Shown here one piece after another: positions 52,501-63,100 of a DNA stretch of 64,000 nucleotides. Position 1 is the stretch's first letter. Every line of letters starts with the position of its first letter. The DNA comes from Symbiodinium natans. Taxonomy: Eukaryota; Sar; Dinophyceae; Suessiales; Symbiodiniaceae. The stretch spans positions 72,501 to 136,500 of the forward strand of contig CAJNDS010002736.1 in the NCBI GenBank assembly GCA_905221605.1, in the 5' to 3' direction. The notes under the pieces are model-generated. The model did not search any database, was not told where the DNA came from, and saw nothing but the letters and a program-made list of their open reading frames with translations. The position numbers and the translations under genes are program-made.

Positions 52501-55500
52501 AAAGGTGCCGAAAAGTTTGGAGAGAGGGTCACTGCCGACACGATAGTGCTTCGCAGCAACAAAGACAAAGGAATTCGCGGAGAGAACAATGCAATCGTGA
52601 TGTTTGACTTCAAGACACAGTGGATACACTGCACGCCCGTGAAGTCCAGAGGAACGGATGAGTTTGTACGAGCTAGCAACGAGTTCCGAGGCCCAGATAC
52701 GGTAGTGCATCTGTATGCAGACGGAGCTGGGGAATTCTCAAAAGCCTGCGACATCATAGGAACTTGCAGGGCGACCTCTACACCCGGATTACCCCGAACG
52801 AATAGCATAGCGGAGCTCAAGGTCAAAGAAGTAATCTACGGTGGCAGAGTATTGCTGAGACAAGCAGGACTGGAACCGAAATGGTGGCCGTACGCTGTAC
52901 AGACATTCTGCTTTCATAGGAACGTACAACAAGTGGACGGGGTAAGCCCGTACGGAAAAAGACATGGCAATGAGCAAGACAAAGTGAAATTAATTCCTTT
53001 CGGGGCACTTGTTAACTACCTCCCCATCGCCGAAAAGCCTAGAAGAGCTGGCAAAGAGGACACGGCCCTGCCCGAACGGGGGGATCCTGAAAATGACGCT
53101 CTTGAGATTCTCGGAGCTGATGAAGATGTTTCGAGCATGGCCTTGCCCTCTGAAACAAAGGAAACTAAAGAACAACGCTCGCAGAGGGAGGAAGAGTTGA
53201 GAGAGATCGATAGACGTGCGCTCGACATGGTCATGACGCAGGACTTTGATGTGCAGCATGCAAAGGACGTCATCCTGAAGTTCACCTCGATAGAAAGAGG
53301 AATAGCGAAAAATTCGAGGAGCATGGCTACCGGTAGAGGATTCATAGTCCTGGGACTGTATGCGTACGGAGGAAAGATTGGCATTACGAATAGTGCCAAA
53401 GAGTATCCGGGGATAGCGATGGTATGCTGCGAGCTGATAGCGAAATGCTTCCCAGAAGCTACTTTTACAACGGTGATTGTGTCTGTTGGAACCAGGATGG
53501 GGCCTCACAAGGACAAGTTCAACGAGAGTCAGACATACAACTTTGTTGTGCCGATAAGCGAGAGGGCGGGCGAAGCTATGATCTGGACAGAAGAGGAACA
53601 GTGTGCGAATGAGAGTGGCGACGCCGCCGGGATAGAGAAAGAGGTGCTTCCGGGAAAATGGATATGGGGAAGGACTCGGAAGGTTGATAGTGGGCTAAAG
53701 TTCAATCCAAGAGTTTGGCATGCTACCGAAGATGCCTTGGCGCCGGAGGATAGAGTGATAGCGGTAGGGTATACTCTAGCTGCGGGTAAGAAGGCATCTA
53801 TAGACGACAAATGGAAATTGATGAGGCTGGGCTTCAGGTTGGACGAGCACTTTGCGACATTAGCGGATAGCTTATGCCAGGCCGCGTGTGCAGACGATGG
53901 TGAGGTCGGGGAAGAATATATGGACCACGACGCTGAGGAAGAGCAAGCGTATGCCATGGCGTCCAAGGCGAAGTTCGACACTCCGACGTCACCCGGATTA
54001 TTCCTAGGATACGCGCTCCAACCAGGGGGTGTTCCGAGCGGAGACTATATAGTGGTTGAGCTGGCACACCTGTATCACGGGTGGACGGTACCGTCGATAC
54101 ACCGTGTGAAGAGGATAGTACTTGACGAGGAGATGCCCAACTACTTCCCGATGCAAGCTGTGGCAGATAGGAAGTCGAGAATCATGACAGCGACTCGAGC
54201 TGATGCCCTGGCTAGATTGGAACTGGAGAGGGAAGGGCAGCAAGGAGAGGAGACGGAGGAAATCTTCGCAGAGGAGAGAAGGGTCCGAGCCGATGTGATG
54301 AGGCAAATTAAGTGCGATGATCAGCATCTTCAAAACGGGGATTTCTGGGAACATGATGAGATAGACCATTCGTGGACGCTTCATCACATATTACCCCGAA
54401 AAGAGTTGTGTACCCCAGGAGAGGAGGTCAAAGGAACAGGTGGCCCCGGAGATAGAGAGTTAGGTCCAAGAAGACGAACGTGGATAGTATATGCCGATGG
54501 TACATCGGAGGTGCTGGATGAGGATAGGATGAAGGGCAAGAAGAAGATCACCAAGAAGTGGACGGGATGCACTACGTTCTGGGAAAAGGGGGAGCCTGAG
54601 GGAGAGATAGATGCTGAAGCCAAGGAGCGGGCGCGAGGAGAAAAGGCGACGGGTATACGGGGAGTGGGTCTAGACTACGAGCAGGACATGCCCAGGATAG
54701 AACGGCCGTACGCGAGATCTCACAAACCCAACTCCATTTCGTCGGCAGAGTGGAATAGGATGAGCCCGGGACAGCGACTGCGCTATATAGAGGGAGACAA
54801 AGAGAGGATCATCAGAGGGGAGAGGCCTCCTTCTGCCGTTCGAGGGCAAGAGGGAATAGGACCGCGTCCCGCAGAAATTGGAGTTCGAGAATGGATGGAG
54901 AAAATCACCGACCATGGCCAGGACTTCTCACCGCAGGAGTACCGATGGGATCCTCCATCGGGGATGCCTGAGGGTGGCCGAGTGTGGGCAGTAAGAAACA
55001 ATCGCGCCACGTCCTACCGATTCTATGGCGGAAGGGACAAAAGACGGCTCGAGCTATGGTGGAGGGTCACTCGGAGCGCCAATACTGGAGAGGTCTTAGA
55101 ATCCATCGAATATGACTCATGCATACAGGCGGAGATGATGCGCAATAGAGGGAGATACCGATTCGTTGTGCCTAGGGACATCATCACGGAGTTCTGGTAC
55201 ATCCCCGACGGAGGAGAAGACCGACGAATCAGGGATAGAGGAGAACCAGCAGAACCTGCCGCACCGGCATCCAGGATGGGAGATACTGAGGAGGTTACGA
55301 AAACCATCAATCAATTGTGCAGCACAGCTGGAATAGCGCGAACGCCGTCCGACAACATCATTGGGGAAATAATGAGGGAGTTGGGCGAACAGCCTAAAGT
55401 GCAGGTCATGGGGGTCGGAATAGAAGATATCGGGGATAACGGAGGTGAGAACGTATCTTGGATATCGGGGGAAGGATGTGTGATAGGAGAGGGTGTGACG

Positions 55501-56439
55501 GATGTGGTTATCGCTATCGATGCGTCTAGCGAAGGCATGAGAGTGGAAGTTGATCGAAAGGCATCCGGTTGGAGACGTGAGGAAGGACTAGATAGTACGC
55601 GAGAGGCTCGAGAAAGAGTGTTTGGTAATGTAGAAAAGGTTATCACCGACGCCAACAGCAGAGGAATAGTGGCTACGACCATCTGGATAGGCGGCAAAAG
55701 TCGACTGGCTGACGAGACCATTGTTCGAATGGCGCTTGCCTGGGACATGTGGATAGTACGGAGTGATGGATGCATGCTGGGTATGAATGACGGGGTGGAC
55801 GCGTCGTGTTACATAGGAATGGTCACACCATGTATGATGAATGCGATCGCGGCGGACATGTTAGCATGCGATCATATGCCAAGGGATCATGAGTTAATGT
55901 CGCACATGGTGAGGACATCGGACACGAAAATGGACGTACAGCGAGAGCAGGAGCGTAAAGCGATACGCGAAATGATCAAGGTGATAGAAGACGTGATAGA
56001 CATCTGCGGCGAGGAAGAGGGTGACTCGGTGTCGATGGCATGTGAAGAACACGAGGGAGAGTACCTCGGATATGGCAGTAGCATGGTGACGCTTGACGTA
56101 GAGTCCTTGGCGCAGCTGGAAAAGGGAACGAATAGGGGCGATGAGACTGGGGGATCACTAGAGAAGCTGCTGAAGATAGCCAAGAGAAGAATGAACGGAG
56201 GAAACTCGTATTGGGTGATAGACATGGAGGGAGACGACGAGCACGTCGACGATGCTACGGATAGAGAAGATCAGACGCTGGTGAGGAACTATGCCGCTGC
56301 GGCGGCCGAGGATGGGGCACCGTACATCAGTCGTGAGGAGCCCAGATGGAAGAGATGCATAGTTATGAATAATCCAGGCCGAGAGGCAATGGGGGAGGTC
56401 TTCGGACCCGGGCGAAACACATACAGGACCTGCGCGTGA
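49501..56439 (+). CDS. pol: ORF3: Pol part 1, protease - methyltransferase-like - integrase - dioxygenase-like
   Basis: 2312 codons from the ATG at 49,501; the frame is open upstream to the end of gag. Residues about 160-255: retropepsin-like protease with DSG (WMIDSGCAMDLIAEA). About 537-735: Rossmann-type module with a glycine-rich start (ICCGKSRGKFDDIA), acidic DIDME, GPPC (motif IV, catalytic Cys in m5C methyltransferases) and IEQP (the ENV/ENP position). About 965-1150: integrase with an H..H..C..C zinc site (HLLTH ... HCVAC), D in TADTIV, D in YADGAGEF and E in SIAELK. About 1260-1430: 2OG-Fe(II)-dioxygenase-like module with HKD (GPHKDKFN), distal His (RVWHAT) and Arg (DRVIAVGY). About 1495-1535: copia post-integrase domain (GLFLGYALQPGG). 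The C-terminal 700 residues are unrecognised. Domain order fits copia; the two enzyme-like insertions are the odd part. Confidence 0.88.
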   Translation: MPVVRQGDDSAEGTLRGILVTTAGRERAKKGNRRVKGLGSDETGIAGLDICYWKGHTADKMVRKCKNVHKKGYEHDVKRYPVIEEAKARLRGISLAEEVVLDILAGEQGEEGKDASRLADRIVEECRRIGIVDERFRVDSREDSQPAASAQHCLPPVMRRWMIDSGCAMDLIAEADLTQDEKDMAIEAKKVRFNTANGNTTSKQEICMDIQGMPETMRIRMLESTPAVLSMGRRCMKMGYSFHWLAGANPVFVKPDSSLIVLKVIGDIPYMVDRTSTVVSENERSDYHIYPAMPAPLAIELPVRGNSSPRKIEEKQDECSPKSVDSDTDRDTEEEPIGKVTNDDGRLLDKWMLTGNKAVCFHNKPRTKTCDPWFETLKFPEIHALVPRFAERCRSKRVYEGGKTVAEWIDWVDKCNEGESRDAEKDLWTGKTMFKIEGLTFEGADAGEAVQSDSAKVRKHILNRMAADENAGLDDLMMMLDKNIGTGGEAETLVEMARCLWPLAPQEILDGGKAHKPQGETRPELMKIRKAIEGSRRVIVHICCGKSRGKFDDIASELGMSVIDIDMEENVLRSDTWWWLVKLATTNLVFCWLAGPPCRTRSVMRYRRPGPIPLRSRNGPERWGYSFISWAQKQECRDDDIIILRVCMLVVIGKARHRRLRAPTMCLIEQPQDPETYWDDTPEGGYASLWATEEWDRTSAILGTKLFSFDQGPMGHSRKKPTTIATDAELIGWAVNLRGQGTGATNDSSDRSKGEMSESQNWAEWAPGLVRAVKETMRKHYRVSSVTGREIDEKNRETTIERDDGDGRLRTTFYCAACKADSSGVCGFCERILSPEQIEAGQSARNMTDVEFQLIRGMKKNPDDGLQIAEQVVAAPGEEESAENGGELDFDIDLPGIADEEQARKGVEEHQKDDSAGDMGEVEQAEAEVGPADQVRVADRLGEGKGSSKTVSIRRARYSPEYAKSAEHLLTHLPKNMHCVACRQGKAINVPFNRGEGITDKGAEKFGERVTADTIVLRSNKDKGIRGENNAIVMFDFKTQWIHCTPVKSRGTDEFVRASNEFRGPDTVVHLYADGAGEFSKACDIIGTCRATSTPGLPRTNSIAELKVKEVIYGGRVLLRQAGLEPKWWPYAVQTFCFHRNVQQVDGVSPYGKRHGNEQDKVKLIPFGALVNYLPIAEKPRRAGKEDTALPERGDPENDALEILGADEDVSSMALPSETKETKEQRSQREEELREIDRRALDMVMTQDFDVQHAKDVILKFTSIERGIAKNSRSMATGRGFIVLGLYAYGGKIGITNSAKEYPGIAMVCCELIAKCFPEATFTTVIVSVGTRMGPHKDKFNESQTYNFVVPISERAGEAMIWTEEEQCANESGDAAGIEKEVLPGKWIWGRTRKVDSGLKFNPRVWHATEDALAPEDRVIAVGYTLAAGKKASIDDKWKLMRLGFRLDEHFATLADSLCQAACADDGEVGEEYMDHDAEEEQAYAMASKAKFDTPTSPGLFLGYALQPGGVPSGDYIVVELAHLYHGWTVPSIHRVKRIVLDEEMPNYFPMQAVADRKSRIMTATRADALARLELEREGQQGEETEEIFAEERRVRADVMRQIKCDDQHLQNGDFWEHDEIDHSWTLHHILPRKELCTPGEEVKGTGGPGDRELGPRRRTWIVYADGTSEVLDEDRMKGKKKITKKWTGCTTFWEKGEPEGEIDAEAKERARGEKATGIRGVGLDYEQDMPRIERPYARSHKPNSISSAEWNRMSPGQRLRYIEGDKERIIRGERPPSAVRGQEGIGPRPAEIGVREWMEKITDHGQDFSPQEYRWDPPSGMPEGGRVWAVRNNRATSYRFYGGRDKRRLELWWRVTRSANTGEVLESIEYDSCIQAEMMRNRGRYRFVVPRDIITEFWYIPDGGEDRRIRDRGEPAEPAAPASRMGDTEEVTKTINQLCSTAGIARTPSDNIIGEIMRELGEQPKVQVMGVGIEDIGDNGGENVSWISGEGCVIGEGVTDVVIAIDASSEGMRVEVDRKASGWRREEGLDSTREARERVFGNVEKVITDANSRGIVATTIWIGGKSRLADETIVRMALAWDMWIVRSDGCMLGMNDGVDASCYIGMVTPCMMNAIAADMLACDHMPRDHELMSHMVRTSDTKMDVQREQERKAIREMIKVIEDVIDICGEEEGDSVSMACEEHEGEYLGYGSSMVTLDVESLAQLEKGTNRGDETGGSLEKLLKIAKRRMNGGNSYWVIDMEGDDEHVDDATDREDQTLVRNYAAAAAEDGAPYISREEPRWKRCIVMNNPGREAMGEVFGPGRNTYRTCA

Positions 56440-59400
56440 TCCTGGTCGACGGCGACGACATAGGCAAGGTTATGATGATGAAGCCAAACAGTCGCCGCAC
56501 CAGACATAGCACCGGAGGGGCCGCAGTAGCTTACCCTGGAGAAGAGCTCGAGGTGGGAGACATGAACAGCGACGGATGGGTAGTAGTGCTGACCGGGGAG
56601 AGGGAGAACAGCGACACAGATCGACGCCACGACCAAGATAGAGAGGAAAGCGCCGGATTCGACGACCAGAGTGATGTGTTTGACTCAGAAGGGTGGACGC
56701 TGTCGGACTTGGAAGAGGAACGGGAACCGGTGGATGAGGCATTCTTCAGGGCCGGGCACGCTGAAACCATCAACCTCGAGACTATGGAGAAGGGCGAATG
56801 CAAAATAGTCATGTGGGAGGCAGAGAGGAATGCACTGGTCCTCGAACTAAAGGACGACATCCATGTTCCGTTGATAGGATACACCTGGGTTCGTACTGGG
56901 ATAGCATATCCGGAAGATCCTGGCACAAGTGTGAGAGTGTCTGCGCTTGGACAACTTGTGGCGGAAACTATGTGCGACGTCATAGGATACGAGGTATCAC
57001 CTGAGCGAGAAATCCTGGTGGCCATACAGAATAGGAATAGCTTTCCCATCACGTTTGAAGGAAGAGGGGGGCCAATCATGAGAATGGAGTTCGCTAAGGG
57101 AGTATGTCTACGACCAAGGATGCGCGGGTGCATGATGCCTGAGAACGTGAAGGAAGTGAGACATCGTAGGGCACATCGGGAGAGCAAGAAAGCAATCTGG
57201 GCGAGAGAGGCCCGTGCAAGGGAAAGAGATAGGGATAGTATGGATCATGGACTGAGAGCGAGGAGGAATAGAGATGAGGATAGGCGACGAATCGGAATCA
57301 AGCATGTCTCGAATAGGGCTTACAAATGCCGAGAATGTCGACGAATGTTGGAGGGAAAAGCCAAGGTACCAAGTTTGATCCTCACGTCGATGACACTTTG
57401 CTTCGCATGCTTCATGAACAAGCATACTACGCCCGTCGATAATTTGATCCGGCAGGGTTATCAGAACGAAGAAGAGGAGTATGGAGATGGAATAGTCGCA
57501 GTCCCTGCTATACAGGTAGATGCAGATCAAGAGGATAGTTGGGAGGAGGTCGCGGAAGATGGAGATTGTGATAGCACCGACGAGACAGCGGGAGAATGTG
57601 AGCCACTGATGGCCACAATCATAGAGGACGAAGAGGAGGACATCGAGGAAGTGTTCGGACTGGTCGCTAGACCCGTCACGAAGGCTGAGAGGGCTATCAA
57701 CTCCAAGGCCCGGGCGGCACTTGATAAAGAGTGGAAAAAGCTGATGGATCAAGTGGTCTGGATTATGGAGGAGGTGCGTTCGTGGAAGGACGTTCAACGG
57801 GAGGCGATGGATAGAGGGGAAATAGCTCATGTGGGTCGTATCTTTGACATCTGTGTAGAAAAGAACTGGGAGCTTGCTGAAGACGATCCTCTTAGAAAGT
57901 ATAAGGGGAGAGTTGTGTTCGAGGGATGTCATGTCAAAGACCAGGAGGGAAAGTGGGCCATCTTCCAGGAAATCACGTCATGTCCCGCTACGCTTGAGGC
58001 AGGCAAGATGGCGGATGCCTATGGGATGCTGCCAGGACATGATATCGAGATGTCGGACGGTGAGTCGGCATATACGCAGGCGCTATTGGGGGGACCTAAA
58101 ACATGGATACGGATCCCGAGGGATAGGTGGCCAGACGAATGGGAGGGCATAGACGATCCGGTGGTGCCACTGAGGCTGGCATTATACGGGCATCCGGATG
58201 CCGGGGGGTTCTGGGAGAAGCACTGTGAAAAGGCTGTGACCGAGGTAGGCTTCGAATTCCTCCCGGATTGGCCTAGCGTGTTCTTCCACAAGGAGCTGAA
58301 GCTGATGCTGGTGATCTACGTCGACGACTTCAAGCTTGCGGGACCCAAAGAGAACTTAGCGATAGGATGGGAGAAGCTGGCGAAGAGAATCAAGCTAGAA
58401 GAGCCACGAAGTATGGGCAGATACTTGGGATGCTTGCACACGGCTAGTGCGATACCTTTTCGGTCGCCGTTTGAGCCGAGACACGAGTGGACAAAGATAA
58501 TCGAGCCCAAGAAGGAACCGCCTAATTTCGTGGGGAAGGCCGAAGCGAAGGATGATAGTCCGGATGAGATCAGGATCCTTCGATATGATGTCACCGACTT
58601 CATGAAGCAGTGTGTGGATAGATACCAAGAGTTGTGCTCGACGGCGTATCCTAAGCCACTGGATAAGGCTAAGACCCCTTATCTCGACGAGAGCCGCCCA
58701 GAGTTTGACGAGAACCCAGTGGACGACAAGGTGAATGAGATTATGGGGATAGCCAAGTACGAGCTGCCGGATGATGGGCCGGGAGTGTTGAAAGAGCACG
58801 CCCCAGCGGTCCTCATGAAGATCTTGTATGGGGCCAGGGTCGGGAGGTATGATCTCCTGCGACCAGTACAGGTTCTGGCATCGAGGCTGACGACCTGGAC
58901 GCACCTCTGTGACAAGAGGATGCATAGACTGATCTCATACATCAACGAGACGACGACAACGAGTCTCTACGGATGGGTCGGGGATAGGATAGGAGACATC
59001 CGTCTCGTGCTATACTGCGACGCCGATCTTGCCAGCGACAAGAACGACCATAGATCTACATCAGGGGTGTATCTTTGTCTTCAAGGACCGCACACTTTCG
59101 TTCCTATAGCTGCATACTGTAAGAAACAAACGTCATGCTCCAAAAGTACCCCCGAAGCTGAGATAGTAGCCCTGCACGATGGCATCACAAAACAGGGAAT
59201 ACCAGGATTGGCACTATGGGAGATGATGAAGGAGAGTATAGAACCCCTGATAGTGGCGGAAGACAATGAGGCGGCTGTTAGAGTAATTGTCTCAGGCAAG
59301 AATCCGAACATGAGGTACCTGTCTAGAACGCAGCGAATAGACATAGCTAGGCTGAACCAGTTCTACGAGGCAGTCATGTTTACGTTTGTCAATTGCCCCA

Positions 59401-60068
59401 CTGAGTATCAGGCCGCAAACATGATGACCAAGGCCATCAGCGAAGCGCGAGAGTGGTTAAGGGATATGTACACTACTGCACATTTTGGTGAAGAGGAGTT
59501 CGGGAACGCAACGGGAACCATCTTAGCTATGCCCGCGTGCCGGGGGGTATCCCAAAATCAGCTCGAGTATGACATCAGGGATAATGTCGGGATAGCAAAG
59601 TCCATAGTGGGAAGATGGATAATTTGGGAAATGGTGTGGGATATCAAACACTCGCCAATTCTGGAGGTCGATGAGGCGATCGTCGGTGAGTGCGACGGGA
59701 TAGTGGTAATAGCACCGAAGCGAGTTGACTCGCCTTCTCGACTAGCCCGCGGGGCAGAGCTCAAGCTGGGAAGAAAGGACCAAAGTGCGGCTGATAGCCT
59801 AGCTTTAATAGTGGATAGAGTGCTCGCTGCGAGCATCGGGATTGTTCTGATCAATCGCAGTGATGCCGCCATCTCCGAGGGAATAGCGAGAATTCTTGCT
59901 GCACGTGGGAAACTGGCTCGAATGCGGGGAAAGATGCAGATAGGAGAGCTTCATGACAAGGGAGATGACGTACAGTGCACTAACGAAGAATCGAAGGCTC
60001 GGATAGGCAGTAGCGACATGGTGAGTATTGAGGCACTGTGTAATGCTCTTCAACGACGCCTTGACTAG
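56436..60068 (+). CDS. pol: ORF4: Pol part 2, dUTPase-like - reverse transcriptase - RNase H
   Basis: The frame overlaps the end of ORF3 by four bases in the -1 frame; the first ATG is at 56,472, and the same frame is open upstream (AKHIQDLRVILVDGDD), so a -1 shift is plausible. Residues about 130-225 resemble a trimeric dUTPase (YTWVRTGIAYPEDPG, VSALGQLVAETMCDVIGYEV, ILVAIQNRNSFPITFEGRGG), but the catalytic Asp position in the usual GVID.DY motif is changed. Residues about 296-325 have CxxC-x22-CxxC. About 410-680: copia RT with QEITSCPATLEAGKMADAYG, ALYGHPDAGGFWEKHCE and YVDD (about 628-631). About 855-990: RNase H with D in YCDADLAS, E in STPEAEIVAL and D in AEDNEAAV. The C-terminus is unrecognised. 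TAG stop at 60,066-60,068. Confidence 0.88.
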   Translation: MILVDGDDIGKVMMMKPNSRRTRHSTGGAAVAYPGEELEVGDMNSDGWVVVLTGERENSDTDRRHDQDREESAGFDDQSDVFDSEGWTLSDLEEEREPVDEAFFRAGHAETINLETMEKGECKIVMWEAERNALVLELKDDIHVPLIGYTWVRTGIAYPEDPGTSVRVSALGQLVAETMCDVIGYEVSPEREILVAIQNRNSFPITFEGRGGPIMRMEFAKGVCLRPRMRGCMMPENVKEVRHRRAHRESKKAIWAREARARERDRDSMDHGLRARRNRDEDRRRIGIKHVSNRAYKCRECRRMLEGKAKVPSLILTSMTLCFACFMNKHTTPVDNLIRQGYQNEEEEYGDGIVAVPAIQVDADQEDSWEEVAEDGDCDSTDETAGECEPLMATIIEDEEEDIEEVFGLVARPVTKAERAINSKARAALDKEWKKLMDQVVWIMEEVRSWKDVQREAMDRGEIAHVGRIFDICVEKNWELAEDDPLRKYKGRVVFEGCHVKDQEGKWAIFQEITSCPATLEAGKMADAYGMLPGHDIEMSDGESAYTQALLGGPKTWIRIPRDRWPDEWEGIDDPVVPLRLALYGHPDAGGFWEKHCEKAVTEVGFEFLPDWPSVFFHKELKLMLVIYVDDFKLAGPKENLAIGWEKLAKRIKLEEPRSMGRYLGCLHTASAIPFRSPFEPRHEWTKIIEPKKEPPNFVGKAEAKDDSPDEIRILRYDVTDFMKQCVDRYQELCSTAYPKPLDKAKTPYLDESRPEFDENPVDDKVNEIMGIAKYELPDDGPGVLKEHAPAVLMKILYGARVGRYDLLRPVQVLASRLTTWTHLCDKRMHRLISYINETTTTSLYGWVGDRIGDIRLVLYCDADLASDKNDHRSTSGVYLCLQGPHTFVPIAAYCKKQTSCSKSTPEAEIVALHDGITKQGIPGLALWEMMKESIEPLIVAEDNEAAVRVIVSGKNPNMRYLSRTQRIDIARLNQFYEAVMFTFVNCPTEYQAANMMTKAISEAREWLRDMYTTAHFGEEEFGNATGTILAMPACRGVSQNQLEYDIRDNVGIAKSIVGRWIIWEMVWDIKHSPILEVDEAIVGECDGIVVIAPKRVDSPSRLARGAELKLGRKDQSAADSLALIVDRVLAASIGIVLINRSDAAISEGIARILAARGKLARMRGKMQIGELHDKGDDVQCTNEESKARIGSSDMVSIEALCNALQRRLD

Positions 60069-60146
60069 AGCGACTTTTGTGTGGCCTCGATTCGTATGCG
60101 TGTGTAAGGAAGAAGACGGCTCTAGCGGCTAGCATAGCGTGAAGCC

Positions 60147-63100
60147 ATGGGAGAGATGTTCGGATCGGTATCACTGAGTGAACGGGATAGAGATATGGGA
60201 AGCAACGAAGACCCTGGAGCAGCTTCATCTTCAAGGACAGTAGGGCTACGATGGCAGCGCCCGGAGCGCCAGGCCAGGGATGCAGGAGAAAAGGAACGAT
60301 GTGATCGAGCACAAGCTATGATAGACTTCCTGGAGAAAGTATTCTCTGACGCGGATAAATATCTCAAGGCCGAGACGGAGGATGGAGTGCCAGGGGTGAC
60401 GATGTACTCGTATCTGCCGGTCGGGGCCAAGGAACGGGAGGAGGCTAGAATACACTGGATATTGGAGGGAAATCTAGAGGTGCAGGAAGTATGGGCTAGA
60501 CGGGCTATCCCCAACCACTTCAAGGACGATGCGGACTTCAAGAAATGGATGGGCAGTGGGATAGCTGGTGTGAGAGCGGAAGAGGCCCAGGCCAAGACGG
60601 CGAAGAAAGGAGGTAAACGACCGGCCGTGGGCTACGACGTGGATAGGATGCGAGTGCACAAGATTATGTATCTCTGGGAGGTACTGCGGTGTACGAGGCG
60701 GAATCCTGAAGCATGGATAAGGGAGAAGATCCCTCTGATAGCTGCGACTGTGACGGATGCCACGGACTATTTGGAGAGGGTGATAGCGAACTGGGATAGA
60801 CCAAGGTCGCATGGAGGGGCGACGAAGCCGCCACCTCAGGCGAGCCCCGATTCCGGGAACTTGTCGAGGGAAAAGCTGAACGACTTGATAGGAGTGCGAT
60901 TGGCTAGAGGGATAGACGTGCCGGGATGTGCCATGCCCACGGCGGGCACAGGAGGAGACGTTGATACGCCATGGGCCCCTAAGTTCATCGGCGCGACAGA
61001 TGAAACAGAGAAATCATTTCAGAGGGGAAGATCGTTTGAGAGGATGATAGCTGGTGTGGCGCCGATAGCAATCTCTGTGGGAGGAGTGTATGACGTCACG
61101 AACGGAAGCAAGGACCCATTCAGGGCTAGCTGGGGAGGGATCAGCAGAAAGAACCTAGATTGGGCGGAGATCCACATGGATGACACAGAGAAGAGTGCGT
61201 TCGACGATGCGATCAAAGGGATGATGACATGGTTGGCTGTGCGACCCTTGAAATATGCGATTCCACCGTCTCAGGTTGCGGAGCGGATAGCGGTCAGCCA
61301 TAAGTCGAGCGCGGAGAAGCTGAAGATATGGACGGAGGCGCAGCCCAAGATCAAGGTGATAGGCATGGCGGACGAGATCGTGGGGGCCTACGATAGCCAA
61401 TATTTGAAGAGGGGAAGAGACGTGGTGGAAGAGTTTCGGAGAAGCGAGGGGGGAGAAAAAGGATATAGTGTTATGGCGAACGCAGCAAATGGACAAATGA
61501 AGGAGTATCTGGATACACTGTCGTGGCAGATAGGGGGACCGACGTCGGTCCTACACCTGTTGCACTGGTCCCTGGCCGAAGAAGTGATCACGTTTCCGGA
61601 GATCCAGGCAGACGGGGGGATTAAGGATGTGAAAGAACATTTCACGGATTCGCGATGTATGTGGGTACCCACGAAGGCCGAGTACGCCGGAGCAGAGAAG
61701 CTGAACCTGGAGATGTCGATCGGGAATGAGGAGTTTAATGTGCCCGGGTGGATTTTCCATGGAACGTCTCTAGAAGCGTTATGGTCGATGATAGCGTCTG
61801 GTGGGATAGATCGAAGCCATCCGTTGGTTACGTGGTCGACCGGCGCTCCCAGTGTCAGTGACTCCGCGGGATGCTGGTTTGGACGAAGCATCTGTGGTAC
61901 GGCATCATACTCTACATGGCATTCGTTAGGGAATGGATGGATAGTGAGAGTACTGGCCGGCTTCAGAAGGATAGGCAAGAATGTCAAAATGGATGTGGGG
62001 ACAAGGAGATCGTCGGTGCCTGAAGGACAGATTCGACTGGATGTGGATAGAGTGGAGATAGACGGGGTCTTGTTCTGCTTTATGAGGGCCACAAAGATCG
62101 TCGGTCATGCACTCATCTGCAGGCCGAAGCACCCGGGATTAGGAGTGAATAGCCACCTCATGAGTGAGATGTCGGCGCTGATGGAGAAGCACCCGCAAGG
62201 AGTTGAGAGGCTGTATTGGCGGTATCACCTGGAGAAACGCGCAATTATAGGCCCGGCCCGAGGACCTCTTCCTGAGCGCCCCGTGGATTGGAAGATGGAA
62301 CACGAGTTCCTACATCGGGAAGGCGACGAGACTGTCACGAAGGTCGTCGACCAGCCAACTGGCCAGAGGAGTGGCTTGATAGAACTCATGAGGGGATGGA
62401 TAGCGGAGTTGCCTAGCGGTGGGGGCGTGTCCGGGCCCGATCGTGACAAGGACTACTACCCAGTGGATAGCGAGTGGGCCAATGTGATACGCTTGCTGGA
62501 GTACATGGGGATAGAGGCACCACTGGCCACGGGACACGATAGCGCTGTTGTGAAGATGCCCTGGAGGAGTTTTGTGGGGCCAGCAATCTACAGACGGTGT
62601 ATGGAGAGAAGTGGGGTAGAAGAGGAAATCATGGAGAACGCGAATAGAGCCACGCACCACGTGGGCAAAGTGTTGGAAATGGCGGACGTGGGAAGCATAG
62701 TATTGGGGATAGAAAAGTCACCAAGGAAGTATGGATGGAATAGGCCGGAAGATGTCGACCAGAGCTGGGCGTTCGAGGCTCAGGCATGGGCGGCTATCAT
62801 TGGCATAGGAATGGGCGGAGTCGGAGGAAGATTAATGGAGCCTGCTCTTTCGAGCGAGCTTGAGTCCGCGGTGGAGACCTACGAGTGGATGTTTGACATA
62901 GCCAGTGCTTTCCATGAGCGCAAGGCGGCTGAGCTGGTGACATGGTGGGCGGAGGGAATGAAGCCGCCGCTTCAGCTACGATGTAGTGCGGATCAGAAGA
63001 CCTACGTACACATCATCATACCTGAGGGGATAGAGGGCGTCTCGAACAAGAAGAATCCGGCGTCACCACAGGAAGTTCGAGAGTGGATAGCAATGCTGTT

